Below the pieces are notes generated by a model, which was not told the DNA's origin, made no database searches, and saw only the letters and a list, made by a program, of their open reading frames with translations. Source: Lophius americanus (taxonomy: Eukaryota; Chordata; Actinopteri; Lophiiformes; Lophiidae). Taken from it: 64,000 bases of DNA. The stretch lies in the NCBI GenBank assembly GCA_037951165.1, contig JBBDHG010000026.1, forward strand, positions 1,415,501-1,479,500, given 5' to 3'. Of this stretch, positions 43,405-56,369 are shown piece by piece; position 1 is the stretch's first letter, and the number at the start of each line of letters is the position of its first letter. A program made the position numbers and the translations under genes.

Positions 43405-43590
43405 GTCAGTGAATACCTGTATCGCTTGTTTTTGGACTGTAGGAGGAAGCTGGAGTTCCTGGAGGGAACACCATCTTCACAGGGAGAACATGCAAACTCC
43501 CCACAGAAAGGCTGGCAGATGTGGATTTAAACCTGGTACCTTCTTGCTGTGAGGCAGCAGCGCTAACCACTGCGCCACCGTGCCGCCCTG
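43405..43590 (-). mobile_element. tRNA-derived SINE, 5' part
   Basis: The minus strand starts GGGCGGCACGGTGGCGCAGT, with an A box at 43567-43577 and a B box GGTTTAAATCC at 43523-43533. It continues GTTTGCATGTTCTCCCTGTG and a CTTCCTCCTACAGTCC line. This is the head and body of a SINE very common in fish, with a polymerase III promoter. The 3' part is cut. Confidence 0.85.
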
Positions 43591-44884
43591 GTTTATTTCA
43601 TTTATGGATTTAATATGTGAGACATTCTAAATCTACCATAAAATTATAATTGTTTGTGAAAGTATGTTTTGAAACGACTAAATGTGCTCAACCTAACAGT
43701 TTAGCAGGAAGGACACTCAAGGGTTACTGAGTGCGTTCTCCTCAGTTAGTCAAATGACAGACTTTGTATCACCTTTACCCACATTATATCCACTCCTGGT
43801 TTTCAACAGGCTAAACCAGCACAATAAAGAAAAATAGTTTTCAACCATTTCTACAGATTGTAGCTTTGGGCCTTGACTCAGGAGCCAGATATTACATTTT
43901 CTTTTTCACCCTGCTCTTTGAGGTCTAAGTAATCTAACAGGTTGCTTTCCCTCTGAGAAACTATTTTTTTTCAAGAAGTCGAGCCTTCTGCAAACCCCGG
44001 CCTGATGAACATGTAGCACATGCTGCCTGAGTCCCCGTGTCTGGCTCCCTGTCCTCCCTGCATCAGTTTGGCCCCGGTTAAATCCACCTCTCCTCTCCTC
44101 TCGCCTGTTATAAAGGCTCTTTTTTCCTCTGCATACTTTCCTATGCACTCCTGGCCCTGAAGTTTACAAGTTTCCCAGCCTTTATGGCACCGGTGAGGCA
44201 TTTCTGGAGAGTTCCAATTTTTTCCTTTTAAAACGGTCTAAATGAGAATAGAAATATATTAAGGGAGATTGTAACCAGATAAGACCATAGCAGCCCTTAT
44301 TTTTATTTTTATTTGGTAAAAGCCATGCCTGTTTATCGTTGTGGCTTCTCAATATGGAAGAGCATACTGGATAATGCTCACCTCAACATGTTTCTATTCA
44401 AATGAAACTGGACTTGCGGATCTCGCCCTGCAGCCAATCGATACTCAACTTCAAATGACACACAGATGCAGATCTCCCCTGAAATAGACGAGAACGGTCG
44501 GTTTGGGATTCCCAGGTAGCATTGGCTTGCCTGTTTCATTTCATCTTCGCTCCCTTGGAGGCAAAAATGCTTTTCACTCCTTAAGCAATCCAGAAACCAG
44601 AACAAGGACTGTTGTTCCAAGTTGGCCCTTTGTCATAAACAACAGCCAGGAAATTGCATTCGCTCTTCGCAGACGAGACTAATTATTGTTTTGTACGCTT
44701 TCTAAAGATTAATGACGGCAAAGAAAGACGCCAAAACTGTTAAATATTGTAATTATGCAGATGACTCAATATTATGCTGGAGTAAATAAGCTGTCAGGGC
44801 TTTAAATCAGAGTGAGGTCGTGTCATTAGCATAGTTCTGGATGAAGAGAAATGAACGGAATTCCAACAGGATGTTTTGCATCTT
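43591..44884. other. Intergenic, nothing recognised
   Basis: 1.3 kb between two SINE pieces with no supported gene. Confidence 0.5.
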
Positions 44885-45050
44885 TCCGTTTTCTGGAACC
44901 ACTTATCCTGTGCGGGGTTGCAAGGGGGCTAGAGCCTATCCCAGCTAACATTGGGCACATCTACGTGGAATTTAGAGTTGGAACCTACGCAAACACAGTG
45001 AGAACAATTTCCAAACACGCCAGGTTGTCAGATGGATTCTAACCCAGAAC
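44885..45050 (-). mobile_element. SINE, 3' part
   Basis: The + strand shows TTATCCTGTGCGGGGTTGCA, then GGGCTAGAGCCTATCCCAGC and an AATTTAGAGTTGG line, which is the reverse of the 3' body of the SINE at 43405-43590. It ends with CTAACCCAGAACCT, a remnant of the B-box side. An internal stretch is deleted. Confidence 0.75.
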
Positions 45051-45264
45051 CTACCTAAATGGGATTTGTTTATGAATGTCAATTTGTAAAATATGAGCTG
45101 TGTATAATTATATTACGGTTGCTGAGGTGGCAAAAACACTGCATCTGAAAAAAACACATGGGAATAGATCAAGCACAAGCAAATAATGAAAAAATTAATG
45201 ATCGACAAAAAGAAAAAACACAATGGAATAATTTAGGAAGGAAACTTAAAGTTGTTGCAACCCA

Positions 45265-45480
45265 AAAACACAGATATAACACACAAACATTTTAATGATA
45301 TTTTTATCTGCAAAGGTAGCTTCGCTTATCTCCCGGGTCATTGAGTCATGTGACTTACAATAAACCCTTAATCAACATCGGGAAAACAACGGATGGAATT
45401 AATAATGTCCCTAACACACACAATACCCAATGCTGCAGTAAACAAGGCGTGTTATACTTGCCGAAGAAAATTAAACGCGT
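45265..45480 (+). repeat. Solo arm of the fold-back element
   Basis: Shares with 39930-40140 the lines ACAGATATAACACACAAACA, CATGTGACTTACAATAAA, ATCAACATCGGGAAAACA and TTATACTTGCCGAAGAAAA. Same orientation as the left arm, with no opposite arm nearby. Confidence 0.75.
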
Positions 45481-45604
45481 TTCTATATCGGCGGGTAATT
45501 ATCTCGTCGCCACGAGATAATAAGTCGCTCCCATACCTTATTAAGTCGTGGCAAGTCGTGTGTCCGATGAAAACTGTGTTTTTATGTAAAAAGGGCCAAA
45601 TATG

Positions 45605-45715
45605 AAGTGTTAGTGTAAAATTTGATACATAGAAGATAGGTCTCCTCGAGTTTTTTCGCACGCACCAAATTTGGAATAAACCGGACCGTCAATTAGGTTA
45701 GGATGCAACATAACC
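45605..45715 (+). repeat. Unnamed dispersed repeat family, copy E (middle module)
   Basis: AGATAGGTCTCCTCGAG, then CGCACCAAATTTGGAATAAA and ACCGTCAATTAG: the middle module as in copies A and F, without ends. Confidence 0.6.
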
Positions 45716-45942
45716 ATCCGTTTGCTGCAGGAATCTCAATTTTGGTGTGTTTCACCACATGCTTTCATCGTGCCTGGGAGCCGAATCAGAAGTTTAAACA
45801 GGATAGATTGATGTAAAGCTGTTCCACAAAACAAACTGAATTGTAGCCGCGGGAAATATGTTTAGTCTTTGTTAGAACTCAGTCAAACACAGAAGCACGG
45901 AGCATAAACATAACTTTCAGAAACTGGAGAACCGGCCATGTT

Positions 45943-46026
45943 GATCTCTTCAACACAAACACTATCTATCAACGTCGGCTGTTTAGACTTTGGATCTGTT
46001 CAACACAAACACTATCTATCAACGTC
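45943..46026 (+). repeat. 50-bp direct repeat, two copies
   Basis: CAACACAAACACTATCTATC followed by AACGTC occurs at 45951 and again exactly 50 bp later at 46001, with flanking similarity (GATCTSTT). Confidence 0.9.
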
Positions 46027-46149
46027 CTTCCTGTGTTGATGGGTCTGAGACAACTCTACAGGTGATGAAGAGAAAAATGAAAAGTAAAGGGTTATAAAAT
46101 ATTTTATAGCTCACAATGTTTTGTCAGTAAAGGCGATGTAAAAGTTCCC

Positions 46150-46420
46150 CCTTTCAGATATCCTCTTCTTTTCTGGGTTGGCGACCCCGCCAAAGCTGAT
46201 AATCCCTCTCCATCTTCCCATATTTTTATCTTTTTCTTTCACACCAATCATTTGCATGTCCTCTCTCAGGACATCCAGAAACCTCGTCTTTGGTCTCCCC
46301 CTTTTTCTCCTGCCTGGCATCTCCATCTACCGCATCCTTCTACCAATAGATCCACTATCTCCCTCCTTTTCACATGTCAAAACCATCTCAATCTGGCCTC
46401 TCTTACTTCGAGACGTGGTC
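46150..46420 (-). mobile_element. LINE 3' fragment, family 2
   Basis: Minus strand encodes MPGRRKRGRPKTRFLDVLRE then DMQMIGVKEKD, and ends GGGTCGCCAACCCAGAAAAG at its 3' side. Same family as 37915-38400 and 48890-49085. Confidence 0.8.
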
Positions 46421-46474
46421 CGTCCCTCTGATGTGCTTGTTTCTAATCCTCTCAATCCTTGTCCCAACAAAAGA

Positions 46475-46740
46475 CTAGACCTATGCTGTCGTACCCAACA
46501 GCAAGATTTTATCCCCGAACAGCCCCCAATCCCTTTTTATTGTACAAGAAATCCTCCAATTTCACTTGTCAAGTTAGAAATGGGGGCATTTCCACAGTAT
46601 TTTCAGCAATAAATAGCTTTCGGCAGTGAGTAAAATATGTACTACTAGATGGGTAAAATAATTAGCAGAGATAGATCTCCTCGAGTCGATTCATATGCAA
46701 CAAATTTGGAGAATGCTTGAGAATTTATGGCCCCAAAACC
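46475..46740 (+). repeat. Unnamed dispersed repeat family, copy F
   Basis: CCCAACAGCAAGATTTTATC, CCCCGAACAGCCCCCAATCC, a TGTACAAGAAATCC line, GTGAGTAAAATATG and GATAGATCTCCTCGAGTCGA, then CAACAAATTTGG. The 3' module is absent. Confidence 0.75.
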
Positions 46741-48889
46741 TTTGGCCAGTTCCACTGTATCTAATCTGTACAGCAGAGCTGGTCTTGCTACCATCTTGTG
46801 AAGCTTTTCCCTTCACTGTTGCTGCTACTCTAATGGCACTCGCCCGCTTTCAGATACGATATGACCAGTTCAAATCTATATTTTCTCTTTTTGCATATGG
46901 AGAAATTGTGGGAACCAATAATGACATGCTGCTCATCTTCCCTCTAAAAATCCCGACCTGCTTTGCAACATCGGACTGTTCTGTGAATAGCTGAGCCGTC
47001 CCCGGTCTAAATCTGCTGTGCGTTGGGTAAGGCTGTAAAACTCCCCATACAGTTAAGATGTGAACCCGCCGTAAATCTTCCTCTCTCCTCTTTGCCCTGT
47101 GGCCTACTTCTCTGAATGGGGTTGAGTGTTCCAGTCACACCTGCTCACCCTTCTCGGCCTACAGCCCAGGGACACAGGAGAGAAGAGGTTTAGATGAGAG
47201 GAGAGGAGGGGAGGCCTTGGACACATTAGAAAGGGGCAATGACCCTGCATGCCCTTAGGACGCCTCTAGCTCTGTGGTTTTGGGTCATGTGCGAGGGCGT
47301 TGTCACGTGCTTAGGAAAGATTCATGAGCGACGGATTTCGGAGCGGTGACTGCTGGCACACTTTGAACGGACAGCCACGCAGCATTTAGTTTGCAGAGGC
47401 TTAAATAAACACCCTCTGTCGTGTGAAGTAGCCCTTCGAGGGTGCCCTCACAAACAAGCTGCCATGTGACTAGGGTGTCACTTCTTCTGGCTTTCAAAGG
47501 AGAGGAAATTACTGATGCTTTTTTGTATTTGCTCATTCTTAAAACCACTAAAAAGCCATTTAACTGCACGTCTAAATGTATACATAACATGCTACATTAG
47601 CCACAGCACGTCTAAGATTAGCACGCAAGGATGTTTATATCAAGCAAACAAAATATAACTTTTGGAGTCCAGGCATATAATTCTCATGCAGATTCTGCCC
47701 TCTGGTCTCGACATTATAGCCACAAAGAGGTTGATCCATAGTCTATGTTGCCTGTAAAGCTATAATAATATATTGTGGATACAAGAGGTGGAAAAAAGAT
47801 TTAAATGTTTTGAAACAAGCCCAGACTGGGAGAGTATGGAAGTCCGTTGAGAAGTTCGGATGAATGGCTGAAGTGACGCTAACCAGGCGGTGTGAGCAGT
47901 AGGCAGATGTGAGAGATCTGCTTTCCATTAGCACCAGCTTGCTAACTGGCATGTGCGGCCAGTGGCTCAGGCTTTCCAGATGTGCCTGTCCTTGTATGAT
48001 CCTCACCTAAGGGTCAGCCAGCCTCACAAAAAGGTGCATGAATAGAGGAAACTGGAGAGACGGAGGGAAGGCAGCTCTCCAGGCCAGTCAATGACTGGCA
48101 ACACTTTCTTCTAAGATGCCAGTGTTTTTTTTAACAAGCATTAGTTAGAGTGTCTCATTTTGTTAACAAGTTGATGTGCTTTCAAGTGTTGGGGAAATTT
48201 GTCTCTAATCAAGAGAAATTACATGGTTCCTGCTCATTGCACTAACCTGACACACTTTGCACTGATGGCTTCTCTGAACATTCGTTCTCTTCAATCAGGA
48301 GGGACAAATGAATCAACGGAACGGAGGGGGATTATTTGAACCATGAAAGCAATTGTTTAAAAGAAGCACTTTTTTGGCGCTCAGGCTTGGCGAGACATTT
48401 TTGGTCATGGAGAGCAATCTGTTCTGAGCGGCAGGACCCCCAAGTCTTTGGAGTGGTTGTGACGGTAGAGGACCTCCGAGACTTGAGGGCTGAAGATGAG
48501 AATCTGCCAGATAGAGGGGATTTGGGAGGAGGAGGGTTTGCAAGAAGGCATCATGAGATTCAGATTTGTTTTTGCATGAAACTCTATTCATTTTTGCTTC
48601 TTGCTGGAAATTTTGGAGACACAATGAAATTTAGGATTTATTCCCTCATTTTAATAAAGTTCTGTCCAAAGCTCAGTGAGGAAGACTCTCTACTTGCATG
48701 CTTGGGCTACAATTACTTCTCATACCACTTTTACAGTCTCACATTTCACACATGCTTAGCCTCAACCACCTGCTTCAGGGTTTGGGGCATGAATTAATAG
48801 CAGATAATCTAATCAGCTGACCATAATATCCAATATCAGGGAGAGATACCTTCAGTATTAGACCATCATCTTGCTGCGGTCTTATCAAA
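46741..48889. other. Intergenic, nothing recognised
   Basis: 2.1 kb. The 153-codon frame at 48336-48797 and its antisense partner have no recognisable domain or gene context. Confidence 0.5.
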
Positions 48890-49085
48890 TAGGGTAGTCC
48901 AGATATACCTCTTGGAGAAAATGCAAGAGAGGCTGAATTGAGATGGTTTGGACATGTGAAAAAGATGGATAGTGGATATATTGGAAAAAAAGGTGCTGGA
49001 GATGGAGCTGCCAGGCAGGAGAAAATGGGGAAGACCAAAAAAGGTAGTTTCTAGATGCGACAAGAGAGAGGACATGCAATTGGTT
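48890..49085 (+). mobile_element. LINE 3' fragment, family 2 (plus strand)
   Basis: Reads ELRWFGHVKKMDSG, then ELPGRRKWGRPKKVVSRCDK and REDMQLV with frameshifts. Same C-terminal stretch as the fragments at 38.2 and 46.2 kb, in opposite orientation. Confidence 0.75.
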
Positions 49086-50395
49086 TGAGTAAGAGAACAA
49101 GCAGATTTTATAAAGTATCTCAAACTGAATTTTAGTCCTATTCAAAGAGCTCTGAGAGCAGAAACGATGGATTCCGATTCGACTAAGATTGTTGCCTTTG
49201 TTTAGACACTTAACAAATGAGAGTTGTTAGTGTCCTAACATTAATGCATCCAAAATCTGTAAACGTTTTCTGGAGGAGCATTATCAGTGCTGGTCATTAG
49301 CCCAGTGATGCGAATAGTTGATAAATAATAATCAATGGAAATTATTGATCTTGAGCCAATTGAACGTTGGCAAAGCAATGAATGACTCTCAGACTGGACC
49401 AAACCTCTGGACAGAATTTTTCAAACTTAATGCTAAAATAAATCCTGCTAAAACATACAACATCACGTGCAAGCGCAACCCAGATGATTGACGTTTTGAT
49501 GATATATGTTTTAGTTATACTCTCTTGAAACTGAATGAATAACAGGCAGATGCCCGTGGTTACAAACACTGGCACAACAGCAAAACTACAGAACTGACTT
49601 CTCATGTTTACTCAAAGCTTGGAGCTCGCTCTCTTTTCTAATGCCACACAGCCAAATACCAGTACAAACAAACACAAAAATATCCCATAATTAAAGATCT
49701 GGGCCTGAGCTAAATTAAATCATCATACTTTACTGCTGAAGTAGGCCTGGGCAAAATGCAATAATTTGCAGGCAGGGGGGGATTAGAGCAGAGACGCTGG
49801 GCTAACTGGACCAATCAGAGGGATTAGAGTGATGACATTATTTCCACAGAAGCCGTGTACTGATGAAAACATGAGGCTACGTCTGTCAGATTATGTGTCA
49901 AACGGTCCTGATAAAAAGTACACCACACAAAGCGAAGAAAAAGAAGAAATGTGTGTATATGTAGTTTGAAGTCCAAAGAACATTTGTAGAGAATGATGTG
50001 ATGTTTTAGATCCCAGATTTCATGAAGAAGCAAGATGAACTTAACATTTACATTTTTCTAACTGACCTCAGGTGATCATAGTTTTACTTATCACAAACAC
50101 TAAGATGACGCGTCTCTTCTTTTGTTATGAGCTCATTGTATCATTTATAGTTTTTCTTGTTCATTCTATGATGTCAATATCTGTCGATACTAGTTCTCTT
50201 TCATCCAGGTGGTGGTGATCGATGTGAGTTGAGTCCAAACAAATGGACTGAAGAAGAGAGGTTGAATCTTCAAGCCGACACAGAAGTTCAGTTGCTTTGG
50301 ACTCAACCCGCATGATGTAAATATCTGCTACCAGGTCCACTGCTATGAGCCATGTGGTCCCCGGTCGTTCCTCGTCTCTGATTCTGTTCTTGATA
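49086..50395. other. Intergenic, nothing firmly recognised
   Basis: 1.3 kb. 50175-50310 has an internal inverted pair (GTCCAAACAAATGGACTGAA and a GCTTTGGACTCAACCC line) that looks repeat-like. No gene. Confidence 0.45.
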
Positions 50396-51240
50396 TTCAT
50401 GGATGGGAACTAAAGGTGAGCTCGAAGAGAGGAGAGCATCCAGTTCGTGGAGTTTAGAATTGCATTGCTGCTCTTTGCAGATGATGTGGTTCTGTTGGCA
50501 GTTTGCAGCTGAGTGTGAAGCGACAAACGTGAGAGTCAGCGACTCCAAATGTGACCCTTCATGGTGGATTACCCCACCCAGGTTGGGGGTCAGGTCAGCC
50601 TCAAATGAAACAGTTTAAGCACCTTGGTCTTCTTCTCACGTAATGGGAAAATGCATCATGAAGTGGACAGTTGGTTGGGTGAGGCATCAGAGTTAATGTG
50701 ATTGTCCAATCAGTCTGTTGAGATGAGGAGAGAGCTGCAACAGAGTCCTAAAGCAAAGCTCTCATTTTGCCAGTCCATCTACCTTCCAACCGTCACCTTT
50801 GATCAAGAGCTCTGGTAAGTGACCGAGCGAACGAGGTCAAGGATACAAGCAGATGAAATAAACCTTCTTTACAGGGTCCTTTGGCTCATACTTAGTGATA
50901 AGGTGAGGATGTTGGGCATCCTGAGGTAGCTGGGAGTGGAACTGCTGCTCCTTGGTGTTGAATGGAGCCTGTTGAGTTCGTTCAGGCATCAGATTTTTTA
51001 ATGCCTCCAGGACGCCTCTCTTTGGAGGTTTTCCAGGCATGTTCAACTGGGAGGAAACACTGTGGTTGATCCAGAATTCACTGGAGTGACTTAGAATCTC
51101 ATTTGGTCTGTGGGGATACTTCAGGATCGTTCTGGTTTAGCTGGAGAGTGTTTCTGGGGAGAGGGACATCTAGAATACCCTGATGTATCTGCGATAAACA
51201 TAACCCGACCCCTAATTAGCGGAAGAAAATGGATGGCAGA
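50330..51240 (+). mobile_element. LINE 3' portion, family 1 (plus strand)
   Basis: Translation in shifting frames gives ALLLFADDVVLLA (the FADD catalytic block of reverse transcriptase), QFAAECEATNVRV, LGVRSASNE, SIYLPTVTFDQELW, TERTRSRIQADEINLLYRV, SDKVRMLGIL, LGVELLLLGVEWS, then a 3' end GCGGAAGAAAATGGATGG. This order is that of the reverse transcriptase through C-terminus of a widespread fish LINE. It is 5'-truncated and full of stops. Confidence 0.85.
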
Positions 51241-53445
51241 ATAATGACCTAGCCAGTATCCTGGACACTTGTACGTCCAGCTCCCCCATTAAAGTCCTGG
51301 AGTATTTCCCGATTAACATACTGGCAGTAAAAACCATAATGATGATAGTATAGTGCCAACAATATGAAACTGTTCATTCATTTTTCTCCATTGACTATGA
51401 AGGCTGTCTGCTGAACTGACAATGATTAGTTACTTGATGTACCAGAACCGCACCTGGACCATAATTCTGTAGGACTGACTGGTAAGAAGGCTATTTCCTA
51501 TCATAGATCATCCATTTAATCTCCTTTTTTACATAGTGATTACTTATTCTAGCTGTTTAATCTAACTACATTTTTCTCTGCACTGGTTTCCTGTTGCTCA
51601 ATTTGAGGTTATTTATAGTTCGCAAAGCCATATTTTCAACTTCCTAACCAGCACTGAGGGATTATAATGCGATCTAGGTTCATCAATATAGATCTTCAAC
51701 CTAATTTTTCTACAAAATATAAATCGGTCGGAAAAAGTGAGAGCATGAAATAAAGAACCGATAAATATGTCAAATTTCTCCTTTGACCTCAGTTCAGTTG
51801 TTGCATTTCGTTACGCTTCCTTTCCCACAAAGTTTGTGAGATACGCCAGACGTGGAAGCCGTTGTCATCCACTACCCACTTCTATTTAGGGCCCAAACCA
51901 ACCGGCCATTATCATTCAACGTCTCCAAGAAATCATACGCTGTTCAGATTTCTCGTGGAACCCCATACTACTTATTACACGGCACTCATCCACTCAACCA
52001 TGAAGGTCACAATTTCAAACCCAAACGGTTCAAACGCGCTCTCGGTTATCCACACCGGCCTCTGGTGTCACGGCTCCCAGAGAAACGCACAGACTGTTCA
52101 TGAAGGACCACACAAGCAAACGCATCGGGGGGGATCAAGGGAAACCCGCGGCGGCTGCCAGATTCGTAGTGGAAGCAGATGAAAAGCGATAGCATGTTGA
52201 AAACAATTACAGCATCAAGTCATAAACAGTGCGCTCACATGTTTGTCACATGTTTGTTACATGTTTGTGACATGTGAAGTGGCGAGGGATGTTTTGGGTC
52301 ATTTTCACATTTTTTCAAAACCTTGGTCAGACAATCATGATGCCATGTTTTCCATTTTTTCCGTTTGTGGTCCAGCTGAATTATGGGATCAGTACCACCT
52401 ATCGATTTTTTGCATTAGGTCTGCCCCCCATGTTGTTTATTTTTTGTTTCCTTCTTTGACAAATTTGAGATTTTGAGTTTTACAGTGTAAGAGTCTAAGG
52501 GTTTGCCAGAATAGTTTTCAGGAGATATACAAGATAAATCAAGTACAGGGATTAATCATCAACTACAAATAGACAAGACCAGGCAGAAATGCTAGGGCTT
52601 AGGGATCTGAATAATCTGGCTAAGAGTTGCTGCTGAGTGACGGATGAATGTTCAGGTGTTGAGCTGCAGCAGGAATCAGGTGTGTGATCAGCGTCCTCAC
52701 ATACACACACCGACAAGGGAGGAGGGGAAGCAAGAGAGGCGGTCTATTTACCTCCCAGAAAAGCAAAGGAAAGCGAATAATCAAGTCATGGATCTACTCC
52801 AAAATTCGGCACCCGATCATCAAATATGCATAATAAAAAAAATGAATTCAATAAAGTAGGCTGTAAATCCTTAATCTCCCTCTTTATCTGGATCCACACC
52901 CCCATTGATAATCGTTCTGATAATCAAAAAATAGATCCTGGTGAAAACGTAACTTTTTCTCGGTGGAGGTAATAATGAAAAATGAAATGAAAAAATTAAC
53001 AGGAGTTGTGATTGAGAATTGTAAAATTGTTTTCATGCCCATCTAATTTTGAAATGAGTCATTATAGGTTACATACGCATTTTCAAACACATACAGGATG
53101 GGAGTGTTTCGCTTTGAGTATATTATAAATTCACAGTTGCGTCTAAACCCAGCGTAGCTAATTGAGGGCCCGGCTGTATTAAACATCATGTCCTGAACAT
53201 TGCAGAGTTAGGAGCAAAGGACACGCGAGAGCTCCCAAAACTACCGAGGTCACATTATGTTCGGATACAAACCAATCGGTTTATCATAAAAATTCAATGT
53301 ATTACATTTACGAGCAATAGACCCACAACTCACAACAAAACAAATGTGTGTGTTACTATATCCCCGGAATGTCTGGGATATTAAGGAATCGTCATTGTGT
53401 CTGTGTTAACACAATTACTCAAAAACAGCTTCATTTTCAAATGTT
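51241..53445. other. Intergenic, nothing recognised
   Basis: 2.2 kb, apart from the short tandem at 52234-52277. The 106-codon frame at 51862-52182 has no domain. Confidence 0.5.
52234..52277. repeat. 11-bp tandem repeat, four units
   Basis: Units of (C/T/G)ACATGTTTGT repeated three times and a diverged fourth (GACATGTGAAG). Confidence 0.85.
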
Positions 53446-53449
53446 ATAC

Positions 53450-53765
53450 CCGCATAGACCTTAGTGCGAGGAAGAACTGGATTGATTTGAGGAAAGGTCG
53501 GTTGCATATTTCCCACCCTCGATGGAGCTTTATCCACAAAAGTTTCTCAGGCCATAATTTCTAAATCTTGCATATTACATATTACATACATATTACATAA
53601 CAGTTCATATTGTACTCACAAGGCGGCGCTTTGATAAACGGAAAACAGTGTTTTTTAGGCATTACTTTTAATAACATTTAATTCCCTCATCGAGTTTCCT
53701 CAAGGGGATCGCCTGTACATCGCAGGGGATTGAGGTCTTTGCGGGGATTTACTCTATAGGTCTAA
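53450..53765 (-). repeat. Unnamed dispersed repeat family, copy G
   Basis: Minus-strand copy: + strand ATAGACCTTAGTGCGAGGAA, then GGATTGATTTGAGGAAAGGT, then TGGAGCTTTATC, a TACTCACAAGG line and finally CGCAGGGGATTGAGG with GGGGATTTA. This is all modules of the family in reverse order. Confidence 0.75.
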
Positions 53766-55145
53766 TTCATTCAATAAAGTTGGAAAGCATCTAAATTTTC
53801 ACAAAACAAAAAAGCTTTAATTAAATATTACTCAACAATATCTATACATAGAAAATATATTTTTTTGTGCTATTTATAATTTGTATTATCTACTTTTAAC
53901 AAATTTTATTTATAGAGCACTTTCATAAACACTCAAAGTCAAATAGCAGATACAGAGTTAGATAAAACATATTTTCACATAAATTACAATCAGACATTTC
54001 TTCTGCAATCCATCAGGTAGTTTATGCATAATTGATAAACATGGTTATGAATAAAAGCTCTGCCACAGTTAAAGACAATTTGTTTTAAAAGCTCGCTGTA
54101 ACTTCCTCTTCATCAGGATCCACGTCAATAGTTAAACTGTCGCTCTGTGCCACATGACCAACACTCCCACCATGTTCGATGAAAAAGGTGCCAAATACTT
54201 TTTTATTGAATCCTGAAAACAAACACAGTCACCAGAGAGAGGCCCAAGAGTTCTTTTACTCAAAGTCAAATCCTAATATGAATTCCAACAAAACATGTGT
54301 ACCATTTTATTTTGAAAGCACCCAAAGACCTTATCCTAAACTCATTGGATCTTATTTTGGCATCTGTAAATGATAATAATGTTGAAAATAATCACAACAG
54401 CGGAGGGATTAAAGGAACTTCATGGACCCATCCCTATCTTTACTGTATCTAGGTCCTTTCTAAAAAAGAAAGGAGAAAATTTCCTCCATCCATCCCTTGT
54501 TCCAGATCCATTGCAAAGTGTTTCTTGAAAATCTGATAAAAAAAATTTTATCCAGTGGAAATGTTGTGAAATGAATAAATCCACTCATTCGAATTATGAG
54601 TGTGAAAAAAAAAAGAAAGAAAGAATCTGGATCCATATCTAAAGTGAAGTAGAGATTTTGAGTCAGACAAACAAACCAGACGTTGGTGGAAAGCTGGTTG
54701 AAGGTAACAGCCTTTGATACACAGACATGTCTGATACAGTAATTATTCAGTGGCCTGTGTGTTTAATGATACCCTCGTAGATTAAGGTTGATCTGTCACC
54801 TGTGGATCCACATCCCTACCCAGCAGCCAGACGTGTAGACATCTGGACATGTATAAATACACCAGGTAGATTTAGGATCAGAGTTAATGTCAGTGGCTGT
54901 TTTATCTGAGTGAAGCTGAGGTTTAGTCGGACACAACCGTTGAGATGGCAAACAAAACATGTTGCTGATGCCACGCTGAGAAAGGATCAGACTGAATATA
55001 GTGTCTGATACTTTTATTTAGTTCTCGTGTCGACGGATGAGGTAAGGGGATAAAATAAAACCTGTAGGAGGACATGACTTAAAAACAAAAACACAGAAGA
55101 AGCTGGAGGTGCTGGCAGTCTGGTAAAACCAAAATAGAATCTAGA
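53766..55145. other. Intergenic, nothing firmly recognised
   Basis: 1.4 kb. 53895-53950 (ATTTTATTTATAGAGCAC and onward) resembles the end of a common fish repeat, low confidence. No gene. Confidence 0.45.
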
Positions 55146-55149
55146 TCTA

Positions 55150-55720
55150 AGATGTCGGAACCGACAGCAAGGATATATCATTGAAAAGCCCCCAATCCCC
55201 TGTGTTGCACAAACAATCCCCCTGATTTTGTTCAAGAAAAACATGATAAATACAAGATGCAGTAGATCTCTGCGAGACTATCCACGCGCCCCAAACTAGG
55301 AGCAAATCAGACCAATACTTGAAAAATTATTTTTTCGTGAAAATGCTCCCCCTTGTGATTAAAACTGGAAGTATTTTTTATAAAACACGATGTATATATA
55401 TGAGACGGATCTCCTCAAATCAATTCATATTCACCAAAATGTTGTACTAAATCAGACCAACAATTGCAAAATCAATGCCCGAAAAATGTTTTGGAGAAAA
55501 ACTTCCCCTTAGTGTTGGAAGTGTAAACTGACATTTCCCCAAAATCAATCCAGTTCTTCCTCGCACTAAGATCCATGTGGGCATAAAATTAGAAAATGAT
55601 TCATGAAATGTTTTTTTTTTCAGTTAACGTGTTAACACAAAGCATCTGTGGTGGCAAGCGCAGACGAGGTGGCAGTGATGATGATTCCATAATCTTCATC
55701 CCCGACTTTTCGTGGATATA
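55150..55720 (+). repeat. Unnamed dispersed repeat family, copy H (near full length)
   Basis: ACCGACAGCAAGGATATATC, AAAAGCCCCCAATCCCCTGT, the ACAAACAATCCCCCTGATTT line, two middle modules, core ACTTCCCCTTAGTGTTGG, AAAATCAATCCAGTTCTTCC and CGCACTAAGATCC. A far-3' module follows: GTTAACACAAAGCATC, GTGGCAGTGATG and GATTCCATAATC. It is the best copy for building a consensus. Confidence 0.75.
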
Positions 55721-56365
55721 ATTAGACTTTGTTATTATAGTTGGCCTAGTTACGCATGAAACTTCTCTTCTGATATAACATGGACGGCTGGATGTTTGCT
55801 AGATAGCCCGGCGTGTCGCCGTCAAAGCCTTTCCTTCGGGGCGAGACCATCAGGTGTTGGTGCAGAAGCAAACTGGACTCGGTTTCCTGAAGCGGCTCGC
55901 CAGTCCATAAATGTCACATAAAGAATGAAAGCTGAAATATCATAAAGTCTGGGACATTCTTTTAGTCCAAGAAATACCAATAAGATTTCTTTTCAAATAG
56001 AAATAAAACGTAGTCTCTGGAAAAAAAAACAGTGTTTCCCCGGAAACTCAGATTTTCCCCCGACACAAACACTTTGGAGTGACATTCACTCTTCCTTGGC
56101 TCAAAAAGAGCTTTTACTGAGCATCAGTAGCCAGCATCCTGTTTTCTCACCCCAGTCGCTTCAGTACTAACAGGAGTTTGTGTGTTAGGCGTCTGATTTG
56201 AAGCAGATGTTGTTTGCGCCTCAAAGAATCTGATAGATTAAATTCATTTCTTTTCACCACTGAGCTGGATTCTAATTTCTTACTGCATTAAAATGTCAAC
56301 AGCAACTCAATTTTCTCCTGACCAGGAACTCAAGCTGAGATCTACCAGAAATGAGACTTATTATT
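55721..56365. other. Intergenic, nothing recognised
   Basis: 0.6 kb between two repeat copies. Confidence 0.5.
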
Positions 56366-56369
56366 TCAC

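Noticed and set aside
43523..43588. Possible functional tRNA
   Set aside because: A and B boxes are present, but no cloverleaf forms, and the sequence continues into a SINE body.
48336..48797. 153-codon plus-strand open frame
   Set aside because: No recognised domain; the composition changes along the frame and an antisense frame of 103 codons overlaps.
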